NCBI GenBank assembly: GCA_020912385.1
Contig: CP087212.1
Coordinates: 124,001-188,000 of the forward strand
Length of the DNA: 64,000 nt
Direction of reading: 5' to 3'
From: Neofusicoccum parvum
Lineage: Eukaryota > Ascomycota > Dothideomycetes > Botryosphaeriales > Botryosphaeriaceae
Under the pieces are notes generated by a model, which worked only from the letters and a program-made list of their open reading frames with translations, was not told the DNA's origin and made no database searches. The position numbers and the translations under genes are program-made. Of this stretch, positions 31,703 to 43,475 are shown piece after piece. How positions within the stretch are numbered: the stretch's first letter is position 1; the number at the start of each line of letters is the position of its first letter.

Positions 31703-31729
31703 CCTTAGAGGCAGAGGCCCGCCGTTACA
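31703..31729 (-). repeat. terminal 27 bp of the older family-B LTR
   Basis: CCTTAGAGGCAGAGGCCCGC followed by CGTTACA is the reverse complement of the LTR start and continues the fragment that ended at 23874. It ends where recognisable acetoacetyl-CoA synthetase sequence begins. Confidence 0.8.
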
Positions 31730-32924
31730 CAACGTAGCATGCTTGAGCATCGGCGCGCGCATTGTCATTTATGATGGCAGCCCTCTCTGGCCAAACCCAG
31801 GCTCTCAGCTTCGTTTATTGGAGAGCCAATCGTGCGTACTCCAGCCCCGAGAGTCTACATTCTCTGCTCGTTTTTGTAGCAGGTTTTGTACTGACATTCT
31901 CGGTCCTCAGCGTGACACACTGGGGGACAAGTCCCAAATTCCTCGCTTCTCTCAAGCTCCATGGCGTGCCGCACGATATATCTCTAAGGGCTCTGCAATA
32001 TGTCGGTTCGGCCGGAGCTCCCTTGTCTGCGGAGATGTACCAATGGTTCTACACGAACTTCCCCAAAGCCGTGGGGCTTTTCAACGGAAGCGGCGGGACC
32101 GATCTCGTTGCTGGAAGTAAGTAGTTCGATTTGTACCCTAATATTGTCACAGGCTGACTGGTCAAAGTCATCGAGGGGTCCGCAATCACAGACGTGTTCC
32201 CAGGTGAAATATCGGCGCCCGGGCTAGGAATGGATGTCGATGTGTGGGACGATGATGGACGCCCAGTGACAGATGGCAGCAGAGGCCATCTGGTCATCAA
32301 AAAACCGTTCTTCAGCATGCCAGTTACATTCTGGGGCCCCGGTGGAGAGGAACTCTATCGAAAGGCATACTTTTCCCGATTCCCAGGAGTTTGGTATCAT
32401 GGTGATTACATCAGACGAAACCCCCAGACTGGTGGCTACGAAGTGCTCGGCCGGAGTGATGGAGTTTTGAACCCTGGAGGTGAGTGCAAAGACGATACGA
32501 GCCGTCCTGTGTCTAACGATTCCAAGGCGTGCGTTTTGGCACAGCAGAGCTCTATGGCGTGCTAGATCGCCTGTCGGAGGTTGTGGACTGTATCGCGGTC
32601 AGTCAAAAGCTACCACATGCAGGTGACGAAAGGGTGCTTCTTTTTGTGAAGATGAAAATTGGCACACGACTAAATGTAGACGTGTCCAGGAAGATACAGG
32701 CAACGATCAGTGGAGAGTTGAGCCCCAGACATGTGCCGAACAGGATTCTTCAAGTGGCAGACATTCCTTACAATATCAGTGGGAAAAAGATGGAATCTCT
32801 GGTTCGAGACCTCGTTTCTGGTCAGCAGCCTGACTGTGTAGAAGAGGTCGTTGTGAATCCGGAGTGCCTCCAAGAATATCGACAGATCGCAAGGCGTGAT
32901 ACGCCGGTTGACTCGAAATTCTAA
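31730..32924 (+). pseudogene. acetoacetyl-CoA synthetase, 5'-truncated by LTR insertion
   Basis: Four exons splice in frame: 31730-31831, 31911-32116, 32168-32479 and 32527-32924. They encode the C-terminal half of an acetoacetyl-CoA synthetase of the ANL adenylating superfamily: LSIGARIVIYDGSP, VTHWGTSPKFL, GSAGAPLS, the adenylate loop FNGSGGTD, GEISAPGLGM, YHGDYIRRNPQTGGYEVLGRSDG and the C-terminal KKMESLVRDLV. Normal length is about 680 residues; roughly the first half is missing, and coding homology starts within a few bases of the LTR end. The enzyme would activate acetoacetate with CoA and ATP, but this copy lacks its start and promoter. Confidence 0.82.
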
Positions 32925-33292
32925 GGCAGGCTGATCTCCCGGATGTGCATTGCGGAACTTTGGCCGGGTGAGATTGTTGGGATGGGGATGGATCAGGCTA
33001 CCATTGGGTAGCAATTTCGTACTATACATGTTCATAAATCAGCTTTTTCTATAGCCAAATTCGAGACCATCTTTTTTAACTGCATTTTAAAATGCCTTGT
33101 GATATCATGATTATACGAGTCTTATCTTAAAGGGCAGACTCCGTTTCGAGAAACTAGAGGGATATGCAGGGCTAAGTAGCAACAGGGCGACCTACGCACA
33201 CATTGGCGCGGCCTATCCACACATTGGAATGTGCCCGAGTACTACTAAAAAGGCGGGCCTGACAAGTATTGCATTCAAGCAGTTATCTGTTT
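32925..33292. other. convergent 3' spacer
   Basis: A 370-bp AT-rich spacer between the synthetase remnant and the next monooxygenase. Nothing recognised. Confidence 0.4.
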
Positions 33293-34882
33293 TCAAATAG
33301 ACGCGGTAGGCATACGAATTCGCTCATCCGCCCATGCATCAAATGCCTTGCTTGCCACGCCCAGGCTGTCATGGCCGAGCAGTTTCTTCTGATATCCTGC
33401 GTCCAGAAATGGGTATTCACTGGCCGTGAATTCCCCCTCGTACGCGGCCATCTCCAGGTCTCGATGCTCCTGCTCCGTACCATCCTCCATATGATAGAAA
33501 TACCGGTTCGCCATCGCTCCCTTAACATTGACGGTCGTGCGTTGCTTCCGCAACCGCTCGAACAGCTTCAGTAGTGCCCCGATAGCATCATTCTTTCTAT
33601 TTAGCCTTTCCCGCCACCAGCTGGGTAACTTGTTCCACAGACCGAGTAGATGGCCTAGCACAGCACCGTCCTCGACTGCCATCGCTGCTCCTTGGGCTTG
33701 ATAAGGCAGCGTTGGGTGGCACGCGTCGCCAAGAAGCACCGTCCGATTCTGTGCAGACCAGTTAGCTTTGGTGCTTGAAGCCCGCGACAACGTACTTGAG
33801 TCCAGCTCTCAAGCTCTTCGTGATGCATGAGCTTCCATTTCAGAACCGTTGGGATTTGAGATATGATCTTACTCAAGCTGTCCGTGCTTGGTCAGCTCGG
33901 CCTCCAACTTCGGGTAGGAACTGCTTACACCGCGTCCCATCCATGAAATGTGTCCCTCATTTCCCCGATATCGCCACTGGTTGTCCTTGCGTCAGGGTCC
34001 ATGTTGTCTGGTCGGAGGAGAACCAGATTGAACAGCTTTCCGCCTTGTACGGGATAGAAGACGGTGTGTTTTTGTGGTCCCAGCCAGTTTGTAACTCTGG
34101 GCTGCTTGTAGAGCTTCTCCACATCTGTGTCCTGTAACGCTTCCAGCTGCTGCAATGATAGAGTTGCGCGATATGCAAGGTCTCCCGTTTCCGTTGGTGG
34201 TGAAGCGTGGCGGAGAACGCACTCTCGTGCTGATGACCAAATGCCTGATGAGAGCGGTATCAGCAGCTACCTTCGTTTGATCCGCGATGAGATTCCTCGG
34301 TATACCGTCCGCGCCAACGATGACGTCCGCACTATGTTTTCCACCGTTGCTCAATGTCACAGTGTTTCGGGTAGCGTCGATATTTTTGACCTCTGATCCG
34401 AAGATAAAGGTTGCTCCAAGGCGCCTTGCTTCCTTGTAGAGTATATCAATGTAGGCGGGTCGATGTATGACCCTGTAGTAGTCTTAGATAAATTGAACAT
34501 AAAGGCAGGACAGGGTCAACAAACATCCAAGGGGCTCCCATCGTCTGTACGATTCGCTGGCCACATGGCATTGAGATCAGAAGCTTCCCATCGTCGTATC
34601 GCTTCAAGTCTATGGACTCAAGAGTCGTAGCATGCTCCATGACACTTTTTAACAACTCGAAAGCATTCAACACTCGAGCGGCGTTGGGAGGGATTTGGAT
34701 TCCGGCGCCGACCTTCGTGCATTTAGCGTCCGTGCTGCAAATATAGTACTAGAATCTACCTCTGTAAGTCTGTCTGTCTTTTCCAACAGCACTGTTTCCA
34801 GCCCAGCGCGTCTGCAAGAGATTGCGCAGCATAAACCGCCTATTCCTGCACCAATAATGATGACTTTGGAGACGGATGACAT
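33293..34882 (-). CDS. FAD-dependent aromatic monooxygenase (salicylate hydroxylase-like)
   Basis: A class A flavoprotein monooxygenase in six exons. ATG 34882 gives the N-terminus MSSVSKVIIIGAGIGGLCCA with the FAD dinucleotide motif; an intron then leads into VGAGIQIPPNAARVL. Later motifs are VIHRPAYIDIL, the DG motif VIVGADGI, TGDLAYRAT, and the GD motif LLGDACHPTLPYQAQGAAMAVEDG. All five introns inferred by eye are GT-AG and keep frame, so the gene appears intact. Homologues hydroxylate or decarboxylatively hydroxylate phenolic acids. Its end is convergent with the truncated synthetase. A role in aromatic degradation fits the VOC dioxygenase-like neighbour at 36704. Confidence 0.85.
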
Positions 34883-36703
34883 GATGTGCAATCGGGATGA
34901 CAATGTCAATTGGTATTGGTGTTTCCTGAGTGCTTGAATCTTGCATTCGGTCATCTGAGCTGCAAGAAGTATGTTTAAATGCTGGCTAAGTTCCATCGGC
35001 ATTGATGCCACGGCGATCGCGGCATTCTGTTCGCCGTTCAATCAGACCCGTCCCGGGGCAAAGCATATCCCGCGGTCCGGTGGTCCGGCGTGATATGCTC
35101 TCCAGTGCAGCCTACCAGCTGCCCAGGTAAGCATCATGTTGATATGAAGCTAGCTAGTACCGGATATGCCGTGTTGATAGGATCACAAGATCAGCCACCG
35201 ATACTTCCGCGCCTCCGCCTGCATTCCAACATTCATCATCCCAAAACCCAGCCCCAATTACTAGAATCCAACATTCAGAAACACAGACTCCATGAGACCC
35301 TATCGAAGTAAACATCAATAATTAACAACAATGCATCTCCGGCCATCGTACCTCGCATTTCCGTCAGTGTGTTTGGTGCATTAGCAATTGCTATGTCTGC
35401 CTGCCCTCCCAATGCATTGGCAGATCCAGCGCTGCCAGTAGCTCCATTTGCCAGCCTCTAGGCACACCGTTGCGAATGGCTTTTCGTAGTAGTTCAGGGC
35501 TGTCGGGATCGCTGCACGAAGTGAGAAGTGCAGTATCGCAGGACGACGAAGTATTGATAGGGTCATCTCCGGCTTCAGTTACCGAGAGTTGAAGTATAAG
35601 ATGTTGCAGCTGGCGCTCGCATGATGTGATCTGGTCCGAGAGAGATACAAGTGTCGCCTGAATGCTCATCTCTGCGATAGTAATGGTGTTGTTCTTGATA
35701 GAAGCATTTCCGTTATCGAATGACCGCCACCCGCCTTAATAAATGTGCCTGCCATCCATGCGCGGGAAACGGGCTTTCCATGTGCGTTGCAAACCTGCCA
35801 TATCTGCGTACCAGCTGGCAGGTACCCAGGTTGGATGCTCTCGTTTTTTGCTACCCGGAGCGGAAACCGGTAGAATCGCGGTGATTAACGCGGGACGGCG
35901 CGCCGGTGTGATCGGTGTGGGACGGCAGGACGGTGTACCGCGCCAAGACCGCGTAGGACCGCGAGACCGAGCCGTGCGGGGGAGGCTAGATTATTGCGGG
36001 GGCGGATAGGGAGCGGACAAGTTATCCGGGTTTCGTCGGTTAGAGGTTACTACGACCAGGACATCCATGCTTGTAGGTAACAAGGCTCGAGTGAAGCGAA
36101 AAAGCCAACCTCCATTTCATATACCTACACAGGCGTGGCTGAATGAAGCAAGGATAGATACGGTCCACAGAAAAGAAGGCAACGTATTCTCAACGCCCGC
36201 ACCTCCATCAATAAGCAGTGACTATTAATGGGACGTAACAGTGGTCACCCTAACCCCCTTAGGTCCACAGTCTGGGCATTTTCTAAGTTCCGGAGACTAA
36301 ATGTCCGTTACGTCAATGCTTCCAGGTCATTTTCGGTAAATTCCACATATATACTACCTTTCTCTTCACTTTTAACGCCTCTGTATTTGTCTATACTCCA
36401 ATTCCCCAGGGAAATCACGGGAGGTTCCTGATGATGTAACTAATTTTGTGGTGTCTCGGGCGGCGCGGTGTTCGTCGAATGCCGTGGCTTCCGTCAATGT
36501 TGGCCGTCGCCGCAATGTCCGGCCGCTCTGGTCTCCCTCACAATTACATTAACCTGGCACAAGATGATCTGTCTGGATCTCGACTCCTCACAGTCTTCTT
36601 TCGGATCTAGAGATTTGATACAGTCGCGCTTGTCTCACTTTTACAGAGCCAACTATAGTCATCCGACCCCTGTACGCTTACCCATCGATCATCATCGATA
36701 CTG
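34883..36703. other. 1.8-kb intergenic region
   Basis: Contains a minus-strand ORF at 35391-35669 (92 residues from an ATG, helical N-terminus SLSDQITSCERQLQHLILQL) that may be a small or partial gene, but no family is recognisable. A GC-rich block lies at about 35870-36010. The rest shows no coding signal. It presumably includes promoters for the divergent monooxygenase and VOC genes. Confidence 0.35.
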
Positions 36704-37857
36704 ATGTCGTCAAAATCCTCGGCTTCCAAGGTCCGCGTTGTCAGGTTGGCACATGTGCACTACCAGCATCCCGACATGGAACGGGCCCTGGCCTTCTTGC
36801 AAGATTTCGGATTCGTGGACGAGCTTCGCGGAACTAATGAAGTTTACCTGAGAGGATACGGCATTCAGCCGTATGTTTACGTTGCGGAGGAGTCTCCTGA
36901 TGCAAAAAGGCACTTCAAAGGGGGTTTTTGGGTTGTTGACAGCATTGCAGAGCTGGAGAAAGCAGCTTCACACCCGAGGGCTTCTCCAATCCGCGAAATC
37001 GATGCCCCTGGAGGAGGCAAGATTGTCACCATCGAGGACCCCAACGGCTTTCTAGTCGGATTCGTCTTCGGTCAAAACCTGCGACAGTTTGGAGATAGCG
37101 ACAGCGCGATTCAACTGGAGCGAACTCCACCCACTCCCAACACGGCGAATTCCAAGCTGAGGAAGGGCACGTACAGAAGGTTTGAGAAGGGCCCGAGCCC
37201 TGTCCACAAGCTTGGGCACTATGGCTTCATGCTTCCGCCGGCGAAGTATGATGAGACCAAACAGTTCTACATGGACTTGATGAACATCACGCCGACCGAT
37301 AGTGTGTTCGACCCTTCTACCGGGAAGGACGAGACTTGCTTCATGCACATCGACCTCGGACCCGACTTCACGGACCACCATGTTCGTCAGTCGTACTCCA
37401 TGTCTTCTCTGGCTGACTTTCTGGGCAGAGCTTTTTCCTCGGCGTTGATCCGCAAGCGGCAGCCGCCTACGTGCACCACTCCAGCTACGAGGTGAACGAC
37501 TTCGACACGCAGACTTTGGGCCACGATTGGCTTCGATCCAAGGGATGGACAAACTGTTGGGGGGTTGGCAGACACGTCCTTGGGAGTCAAATCTTCGACT
37601 ATTGGTAGGAATGAAGACGCGCACACCAGGGTACTGAGCCCACTGACCTGTATGGTAGGTTCGACGGCTCCGGTAACATCGTCGAGCACTACACGGATGG
37701 GGACCTGGTGAACGGAGACACGCCTCCTCACCGAGAGCCGGCCTCGCCGGACTCGCTCCACATATGGGGTCCCAATATTCCTCTGGCTTTTGTCACCGGA
37801 AAGGTGGAGGACTCTGGCAAGCCTCTGGGACCTCCACCCGTTCCTCTCGAAGCCTAA
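36704..37857 (+). CDS. VOC-superfamily protein, type I extradiol dioxygenase-like
   Basis: 350 residues in three exons (36704-37381, 37429-37604 and 37659-37857). Two glyoxalase-fold modules are visible. The C-terminal module keeps the apparent metal triad of extradiol dioxygenases: His in KLGHYGF, His in YVHHSSYEV and Glu in NIVEHYTDGD. These enzymes cleave catechol rings next to the hydroxyls. Intron 1 uses a GTTCGT donor, and reading through it would destroy the second His, so splicing is needed. The gene lies near the aromatic monooxygenase at 33293, a plausible supplier of a catechol. The substrate is not known. Confidence 0.82.
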
Positions 37858-38307
37858 GCTACCGATGAGGATTCTCACCTCGGAAGGGTTATCAGGAGTC
37901 AAACTTCGTTTACGTGATCTGGAGCACAATGAACAAGTGGGCGGGAATGGATCCTTGCGTGTTGTATTGCGCTAGTTTCGCTAAAATTGAACCCAAGACT
38001 ATTCGACCTCGGCTAATGAGTGAGGTTCTTGTGTTCAAGTTGGTCGCAATCAAGATCAGCTCCATTGTAGCTCTTTGACAGGCTGATGTGAAGTGCGAGG
38101 GCCTGCGGGTGCCTTCGCCGGTTGCCATACCGAGTAGAAGTGGAAAAATGACCGTATGAGAGGGGGAGCAAATCAAGACGGCTGAGACAACCCCTTGACA
38201 TGGCCACCTTCGGTTGCATTCTCCGCTGTAACCTCCGCAGTTCTCCGCATTTAACAGCGCCACCCGCAAGCAAAGTGCAGACCACGTTCCGCAGTCCTCA
38301 CCTCGAC

Positions 38308-40357
38308 ATGGACGTCCACCCAGGCCAGGCAGGCAGGGCATGCCACGAATGCAACCGAAAGAAAACAAAATGTGACATGAAGCGACCGGGCTGCGGCCTC
38401 TGCACTCGCACTGATGCGCCCTGTACATATCCCTCAAAGCGAAAGGCTCCGTCGTCACGCCCCGCTTCCGTCTCCAAGACGCAAAGACTTGACGACAGCG
38501 CCCGCCGTCTCCTTGAGTTGCTGAGCGCGAATCCTCAACTAGCCACCTGTCTCACGGACAAAGCGGCGCACGACAACGAAGACACCTCGACTGCGCGTAT
38601 CTCGCGCGATGCCAGCGCCGACCGCCAGCCGGACAGCGCAACGATAGGGGAAACACGTTGGGAGACCTCCGCGCACGCCGATCCTCAATGCCCAAGCCCC
38701 ACGCCAAACTGCAACACCTCTTACAGTACCGCCATGCACCTCATCGATCTCTTCTTCGAGCGCATTCAGCCTTGGCTGCCCCTCCTGCACAGGCCGAGAT
38801 TCCAAAAGTACTATTCCGAAAAACTGCGCGACGGAACAGACTGCTTGGATGACCTGCCCATCGATGAAGCCCTCTTGTTATCTTCTCTGTTCGCATTAGC
38901 AGCTCGTTTCTCTTCCCTCGGCTCGCTGGCAAACGTCCCTGCTGCGCGCCGAGGAGATCGATATGCTGCGCTGTCGAAGAAGCTCTACAGTGACTGCCGC
39001 ACCTGCGGCTTGGGCACATTAGCATACCTCCAGGGCTGCATTCTCCTCGCTTTCTACTCCTACTGCTCTGGCCTGAGCCAACAGGGCTGGATCCTTGTTG
39101 GTGTCTGCGTTCGGGTTGCCTACGACCTTGGCCTGTCGGATCTAGACGGTCCCGACTCCCAGATGCCGAGTCGAAGCTGGGTGCAGCAGGAGGAGCTGCG
39201 CCGTGCGTGGTGGCTCGTTTGGGAGCTGGACACATTCGGTTCGTCCGTAAAGCAGCGGCCCTACGCTGTGGACCGGCGCCGCATCACTGTCCTCCTGCCC
39301 GTGTCGGACGAAGCCTGGTTTTCTGAGACGGAGACCCCGTCGTCCCGTCTCATAACCCGGTACGGCCATTCGTGGAAATCTCTGGTCGGTAGCGAGAACC
39401 AAGATGCGAGGGCCTGGTTTCTCGTCGCAAATCACCTTTTGTCCTTGGCTCTCGACGGCCTACACCAGGAAGATGGGATTTCAGCAGACGAGAAACTCGC
39501 ATTAGAGAACGACATAACGTGCTTGAGGTTCTCGCTCCCAGGAACTTTTTCTCTCGAAGACAACTGTCTAGGTTTTGAGCCGTCTTGCTACGCTCAAAGT
39601 AATTGGGTCATCGGCACGCATCTCTTGCTTGAGGGAACAGCCTCATTCGCGCAGAGTATCGGCAAGGGCCTGCGAAGTGGTACCGGCGGGCCTGATGCAC
39701 GGTACAGAACGGTACAGTTAGAGGCGTCGAAGCTGTCGCAGATTGCCCGCTGTTGGTCGCCAAACTACGTAGCCCTTGCGCACCCATTTTGGGTCTTCGC
39801 GCTTTTGCCTATTCATCTGCAAGGCAGCGAAAGCCCGACTACGCCGTCCATTCACTCAAAAGATCTCATAAGTATACTACTGGACCGGTTTGCCCGGAGT
39901 TGGTGCTTATGCTCTGAAGCGCTGCGTACGTTCTCTAGGTTCAACAACACTGCCACACAATGCTTACGAGCGCTTAGGCATCTGCGATATCCTTGCGAAT
40001 TTGGGTGAAATCTCCCCACAAAACCTCGAACTCGTCCGACGATATCCGATATTCTTCCCGAAAGCGCTCGTCAACAGGGATATCATGCCTTCGCTAGCCA
40101 CTCCTCCTCAGCAAAACCAGGAGAATTCCTCACCAGGCACGTCTCAGTTCCCTGATATGACGAATGATTTTCACCAGACTACAAGTGGAACATTGGCAGC
40201 CAGCGGTGCCCAAGACTCGACAGGAATAAGTGCATTTCCCGCTCTGGAGCATGATGCCACTGGTTTTGCTTTCGAATTTGAGTCGAACCATGGTGCCGTA
40301 GGTCTCGATCTCCTTCAGGTTTCTCATGACTCTATGGAATGTGGAATCTTCACGTAG
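38308..40357 (+). CDS. Zn2Cys6 transcription factor
   Basis: 665 residues from ATG 38308, in two exons (38308-39925 and 39978-40357). The zinc cluster is CHECNRKKTKCDMKRPGCGLC...C, directly after the start; an upstream in-frame ATG at 38200 would add 36 residues. The fungal_trans middle region follows (HLIDLFFERIQPWLPLLHRPRF, RVAYDLGLSD, RRAWWLVWELDTF). An apparent frame shift near 39930 is explained by a 52-nt GTACGT...TAG intron giving CSEALRICDILANLG. The tail is Gln/Ser/Asp-rich, an activation-domain-like composition. It lies between the VOC gene and a P450 and probably regulates neighbours. Confidence 0.88.
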
Positions 40358-40552
40358 CTTGGATAAAATCAACAAAGCCGCGTCGCGTAGGCAGGAGAGG
40401 CTCTGATGGCATTGGTGATGAGTGAAGACAAAAAAGCGGAGTATACATTGCTGGACTCAAATACCGGGTGGGTGCGTGTACACCGTTCTGCAAGACCTGA
40501 ACAATCCCGCTCCGACTTCTCTCCCATTACCCAGTTACGACTAGCCGAGGCA

Positions 40553-42248
40553 CTACTTAAGAATAATTTTGCATTCGCTGCCAACTGGTGAGATGACAAA
40601 GAACTCTCTTGGCTTCATCGTTGACTCAGTCGTGGCGGGTGCCAATCTTGCTGTCGGAAACGTTCTGAAGAAGAAGGCCGCGGCGAACCTCATCTCCATC
40701 TGCGCAAAGTGAATGCCGAGACAGCTTCTAGGCCCCCAGCCAAACGGGCTGTATACCAGCTTTTGTGTGTCCGTCAGTATCGTATCTGGCATCCAGCGGC
40801 TGATGTCGAATCTGTGCACGATTTGGTCAGCCAATGCGACCGTTGCCCTGGATGTGACACTCACTCGTCTGGGTTCGTCCAGATCTTGGGGTCACGGTGC
40901 AGGGTCCAAGATTGCGTGCTAGCTGTTGCGCCTTCAGGCACGTAAGTCCTGCCGTCACTGAGCGTCGCGCCTCCTCTGGGAGGTGTGCGTGGAAGGCCTG
41001 CTGGTGCGGCTCCGTACAGTCGCATCGTCTCCTTGATTGCTGCGTTGAGAATCGGAAGCTTTTCCAGGTCCCGATCGCTAAATTCGTCGGCCGGAAGATT
41101 ATTCTTGAGCTCTATAACGAGTGCTTCTTGAAGATCGGGGCGGCACAAAATGAGCCACACAAGATATGTCAGGCTGTTGGCAGTCGTGTCAGACCCAGCG
41201 ACGATAAGTCCCGCCGCTTCGTTGATCAAAAGTTTCTCCGAGACTCGGCTTCCCTCCCGCTCCGCCTCAGCAACAATGAGCGTGAAAACGTTGCTGTGAG
41301 AGCCAACCCTCCGAGTGCTCGCGACAGCCTGGCGTGCGTACTCTCGGTTTTTTTCCCGAGCATACCAGAAGCTCCGCCACTTCTCCCCCGGGATCAGCGG
41401 CCCCAGGGCTCGGAGGGCTGGGAACTCAGTCGTGATAGCACCAACAACATTCATCATCTCGAGAGTTCTGACGTAGCCGTTCTTCTGCAGAGCCACCGAA
41501 TTAGCACGCCCCAAGCGGAGGTTTCTGCTGCTCGGCGAACATGTAGGTGCCCATCAAGCCGCCAAGGCTTATCTACTTACCTTGCCTGCGTCGAGAAGTC
41601 CAAAAGACTCTCCGAACGCCATCCTTGAGCTTGCATCCGCCGCAAACAGCACCCACCACTTGCGGACGTCCACTTCGCTATTGCCATCGGAGGCATCTTG
41701 GCTCATTTTCAACATCGCGCGCTTTACCAACTTTCTTACTTCGTCTTCCCAGTTCCTGCGGATCTCAGACTTGCTGAATGCCCTTGCAAATAGCTTTCTC
41801 CTCGCTCCATGCAACGTCGGATCCCCAAGGGAGAATTCATTGTGGACTTCCGGGTCCACGTCCAGATCCGAGAGCCTGGCGTACCAATCGCTCTTGAACC
41901 AGCCGTTTCCATGTCCGTGGATGATTTTGAAGTCCTGTGGGTCGGCACAGGAGATTTCGCTGGGAGTAATGCGGACTATACTACCATATCGCTCGTGCAG
42001 AGAATGAACAAAACTGATCCGGCGCCCAGTCACTGCAGAGCATCGAAGGGGAATGCCGGTAAACAGCGTATACCATGGGCCGGGTACCTTGCGGAACGGT
42101 CCGGTAACGGCACGATACAAGTGCTAGAATCGCTTAGTTTACGGTGTGAGGTAATGAGAGGCTGGAAGAGTTTGGGGTGTATGTGAAAATATCATACATG
42201 TACTAGCCAGAGAATGGCTGTCGAGAAGAGAACAATTGTAATGCTCAT
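40553..42248 (-). CDS. cytochrome P450 (first of three)
   Basis: 490 residues in four exons: 42248-42198, 42123-41581, 41484-40865 and 40811-40553. The first exon encodes only a short hydrophobic anchor (SITIVLFSTAILWLVH), the second begins with the proline hinge FRKVPGPWYT. Further hallmarks are the I-helix AGSDTTANS, the ExxR motif KETMRL, the PDEFDISRW region formed across the last intron, and the heme loop FGWGPRSCLG. All introns keep frame. It is convergent with the Zn2Cys6 gene at 38308. It is a membrane-bound monooxygenase using a P450 reductase; the substrate is unknown. Confidence 0.88.
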
Positions 42249-42975
42249 TTTTTCGTCTTCTTGTCCGACAAGATAGTTGTGTGGCAGGGACATCCTGAAA
42301 AAATCCAAGGCTCTTATATACAACAATGAACGACTCTGCCAAGTTCTTCCAAGACACAGTTGTCGGATCTAGATATTCACTAGGACATGATACGTGTCAT
42401 AAGACGCACTCCGGAATGCCGAGTACCCATCATTTCGTGTCCTCAACCTTAGAGCCGGCAAGCGGTCACTGTTCGAGGCGCTTCCATTTTCGGTCACTTG
42501 TATCGAATCTTGGTTCCGATTGGCTCCTTTTTCATGAATATAGGCGGGGAAGCGGCAGGCATGATGTGTGGAGCGCTGTGGAGACAATGGCCCTATCTCT
42601 GGCTGGTGCAGACGTAAGCATCCAATAGCCAGGAAGGAAGCTGCCGGTGGAATTTCCAGCAATCACCGACTGGCTCTTCTAATTGAGACAGGCCTCCACT
42701 ATTTAGGCCGTCAAAGTTCGGACTCTCGGGGATGGTTCAAAGTTCGGACCCTCGGGGCTGGTTGATACCGAGTTGGTCCACACATGTGGTAACGGAGCTC
42801 TGCTCGGGGTGTTCAAAGAAGCGAGTCCGAACCCATATGCTTATCGGTTGAGCCATTGAGGGGCAAATGTGGCACAAATCGGAGAGCCTATAGAAGGAGT
42901 CCCATAATAGCCGAGAAACGAACTTTCGCTGCTACTCAGTCCTCTTCCTCTACTCCCTCCGTCCTTTTTTCGGCC
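42249..42975. promoter_or_regulatory. divergent spacer, P450 and GFA gene
   Basis: A 727-bp spacer. Near 42710-42765 a pair of direct repeats of AAAGTTCGGACTCTCGGGG-type sequence (AGTTCGGAC...CTCGGGG twice) is visible, and GTCCGAAC recurs in inverted form near 42825. These CGG-containing repeats could be zinc-cluster sites. No gene recognised. Confidence 0.4.
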
Positions 42976-43475
42976 ATGACTTTCACCGGAGGATGCCCAT
43001 GTGGCAAGTTGAAATACTCAGTTGAAGAAGAGCCAATCACGGCTGTAAGTTAATGTGCATTTGTAGAAAATACGCAAAAGCCCGAATATCTCTCGTCTCG
43101 TTCTGTAGGCTAACAACATCTCCTAAGGCACTTTGCTACTGTGCTTCATGCCGGCGCAGCACGAGCTCGACTGGCACGAGCTCACTCGTCGTCAACATCA
43201 AAGGTTTCAAGTCAAGCGGCGAACCAACGGTCTTCATCCGCCAGGGAGACTCTGGACAGGATGTTCACAACCATTTCTGTGGACGGTGCGGAACGACTTG
43301 TTGGACAACCAGCACAGGCTTGGAAAGCGGCGGTGTTATGTTGATTCGCAGCGGCACCCTTGACCATCTGGGCCTGAATGAGAAGCACAAACCCACAGCC
43401 GAACTGTATTGCCGAGACAAATACAAGTGGCTGCCTGACATTCCCGGTGCTCAGCAGTTCAACACCTCAATATGA
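42976..43475 (+). CDS. GFA/CENP-V family zinc protein
   Basis: 138 residues in two exons (42976-43044 and 43128-43475; GTAAGT...AAG intron). Zinc-binding cysteines are arranged as in the glutathione-dependent formaldehyde-activating (GFA) family: GGCPCGKLKY, LCYCASCRRS and FCGRCGTT. The length matches single-domain family members. The family name comes from a bacterial S-hydroxymethylglutathione synthase, but most fungal members have no tested function; a glutathione-conjugate lyase or dehalogenase-like role is possible. ATG 42976 is chosen because the motif follows at once. Confidence 0.85.

Noticed and set aside
34480..34580. Apparent frame break in the FAD monooxygenase at 33293
   Set aside because: A 54-nt GTTTGT...ACAG intron in phase 2 joins PWM to VIHRPAY; the gene appears intact.
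37052..37929. Long minus-strand ORFs opposite the VOC gene at 36704
   Set aside because: They are antisense shadows of a GC-rich coding sequence with a clear family assignment on the plus strand.
39890..40010. Apparent frameshift at the end of the Zn2Cys6 gene at 38308
   Set aside because: A 52-nt GTACGT...TAG intron restores a typical regulator sequence (CSEALRICDILANLG), so no frameshift is needed.
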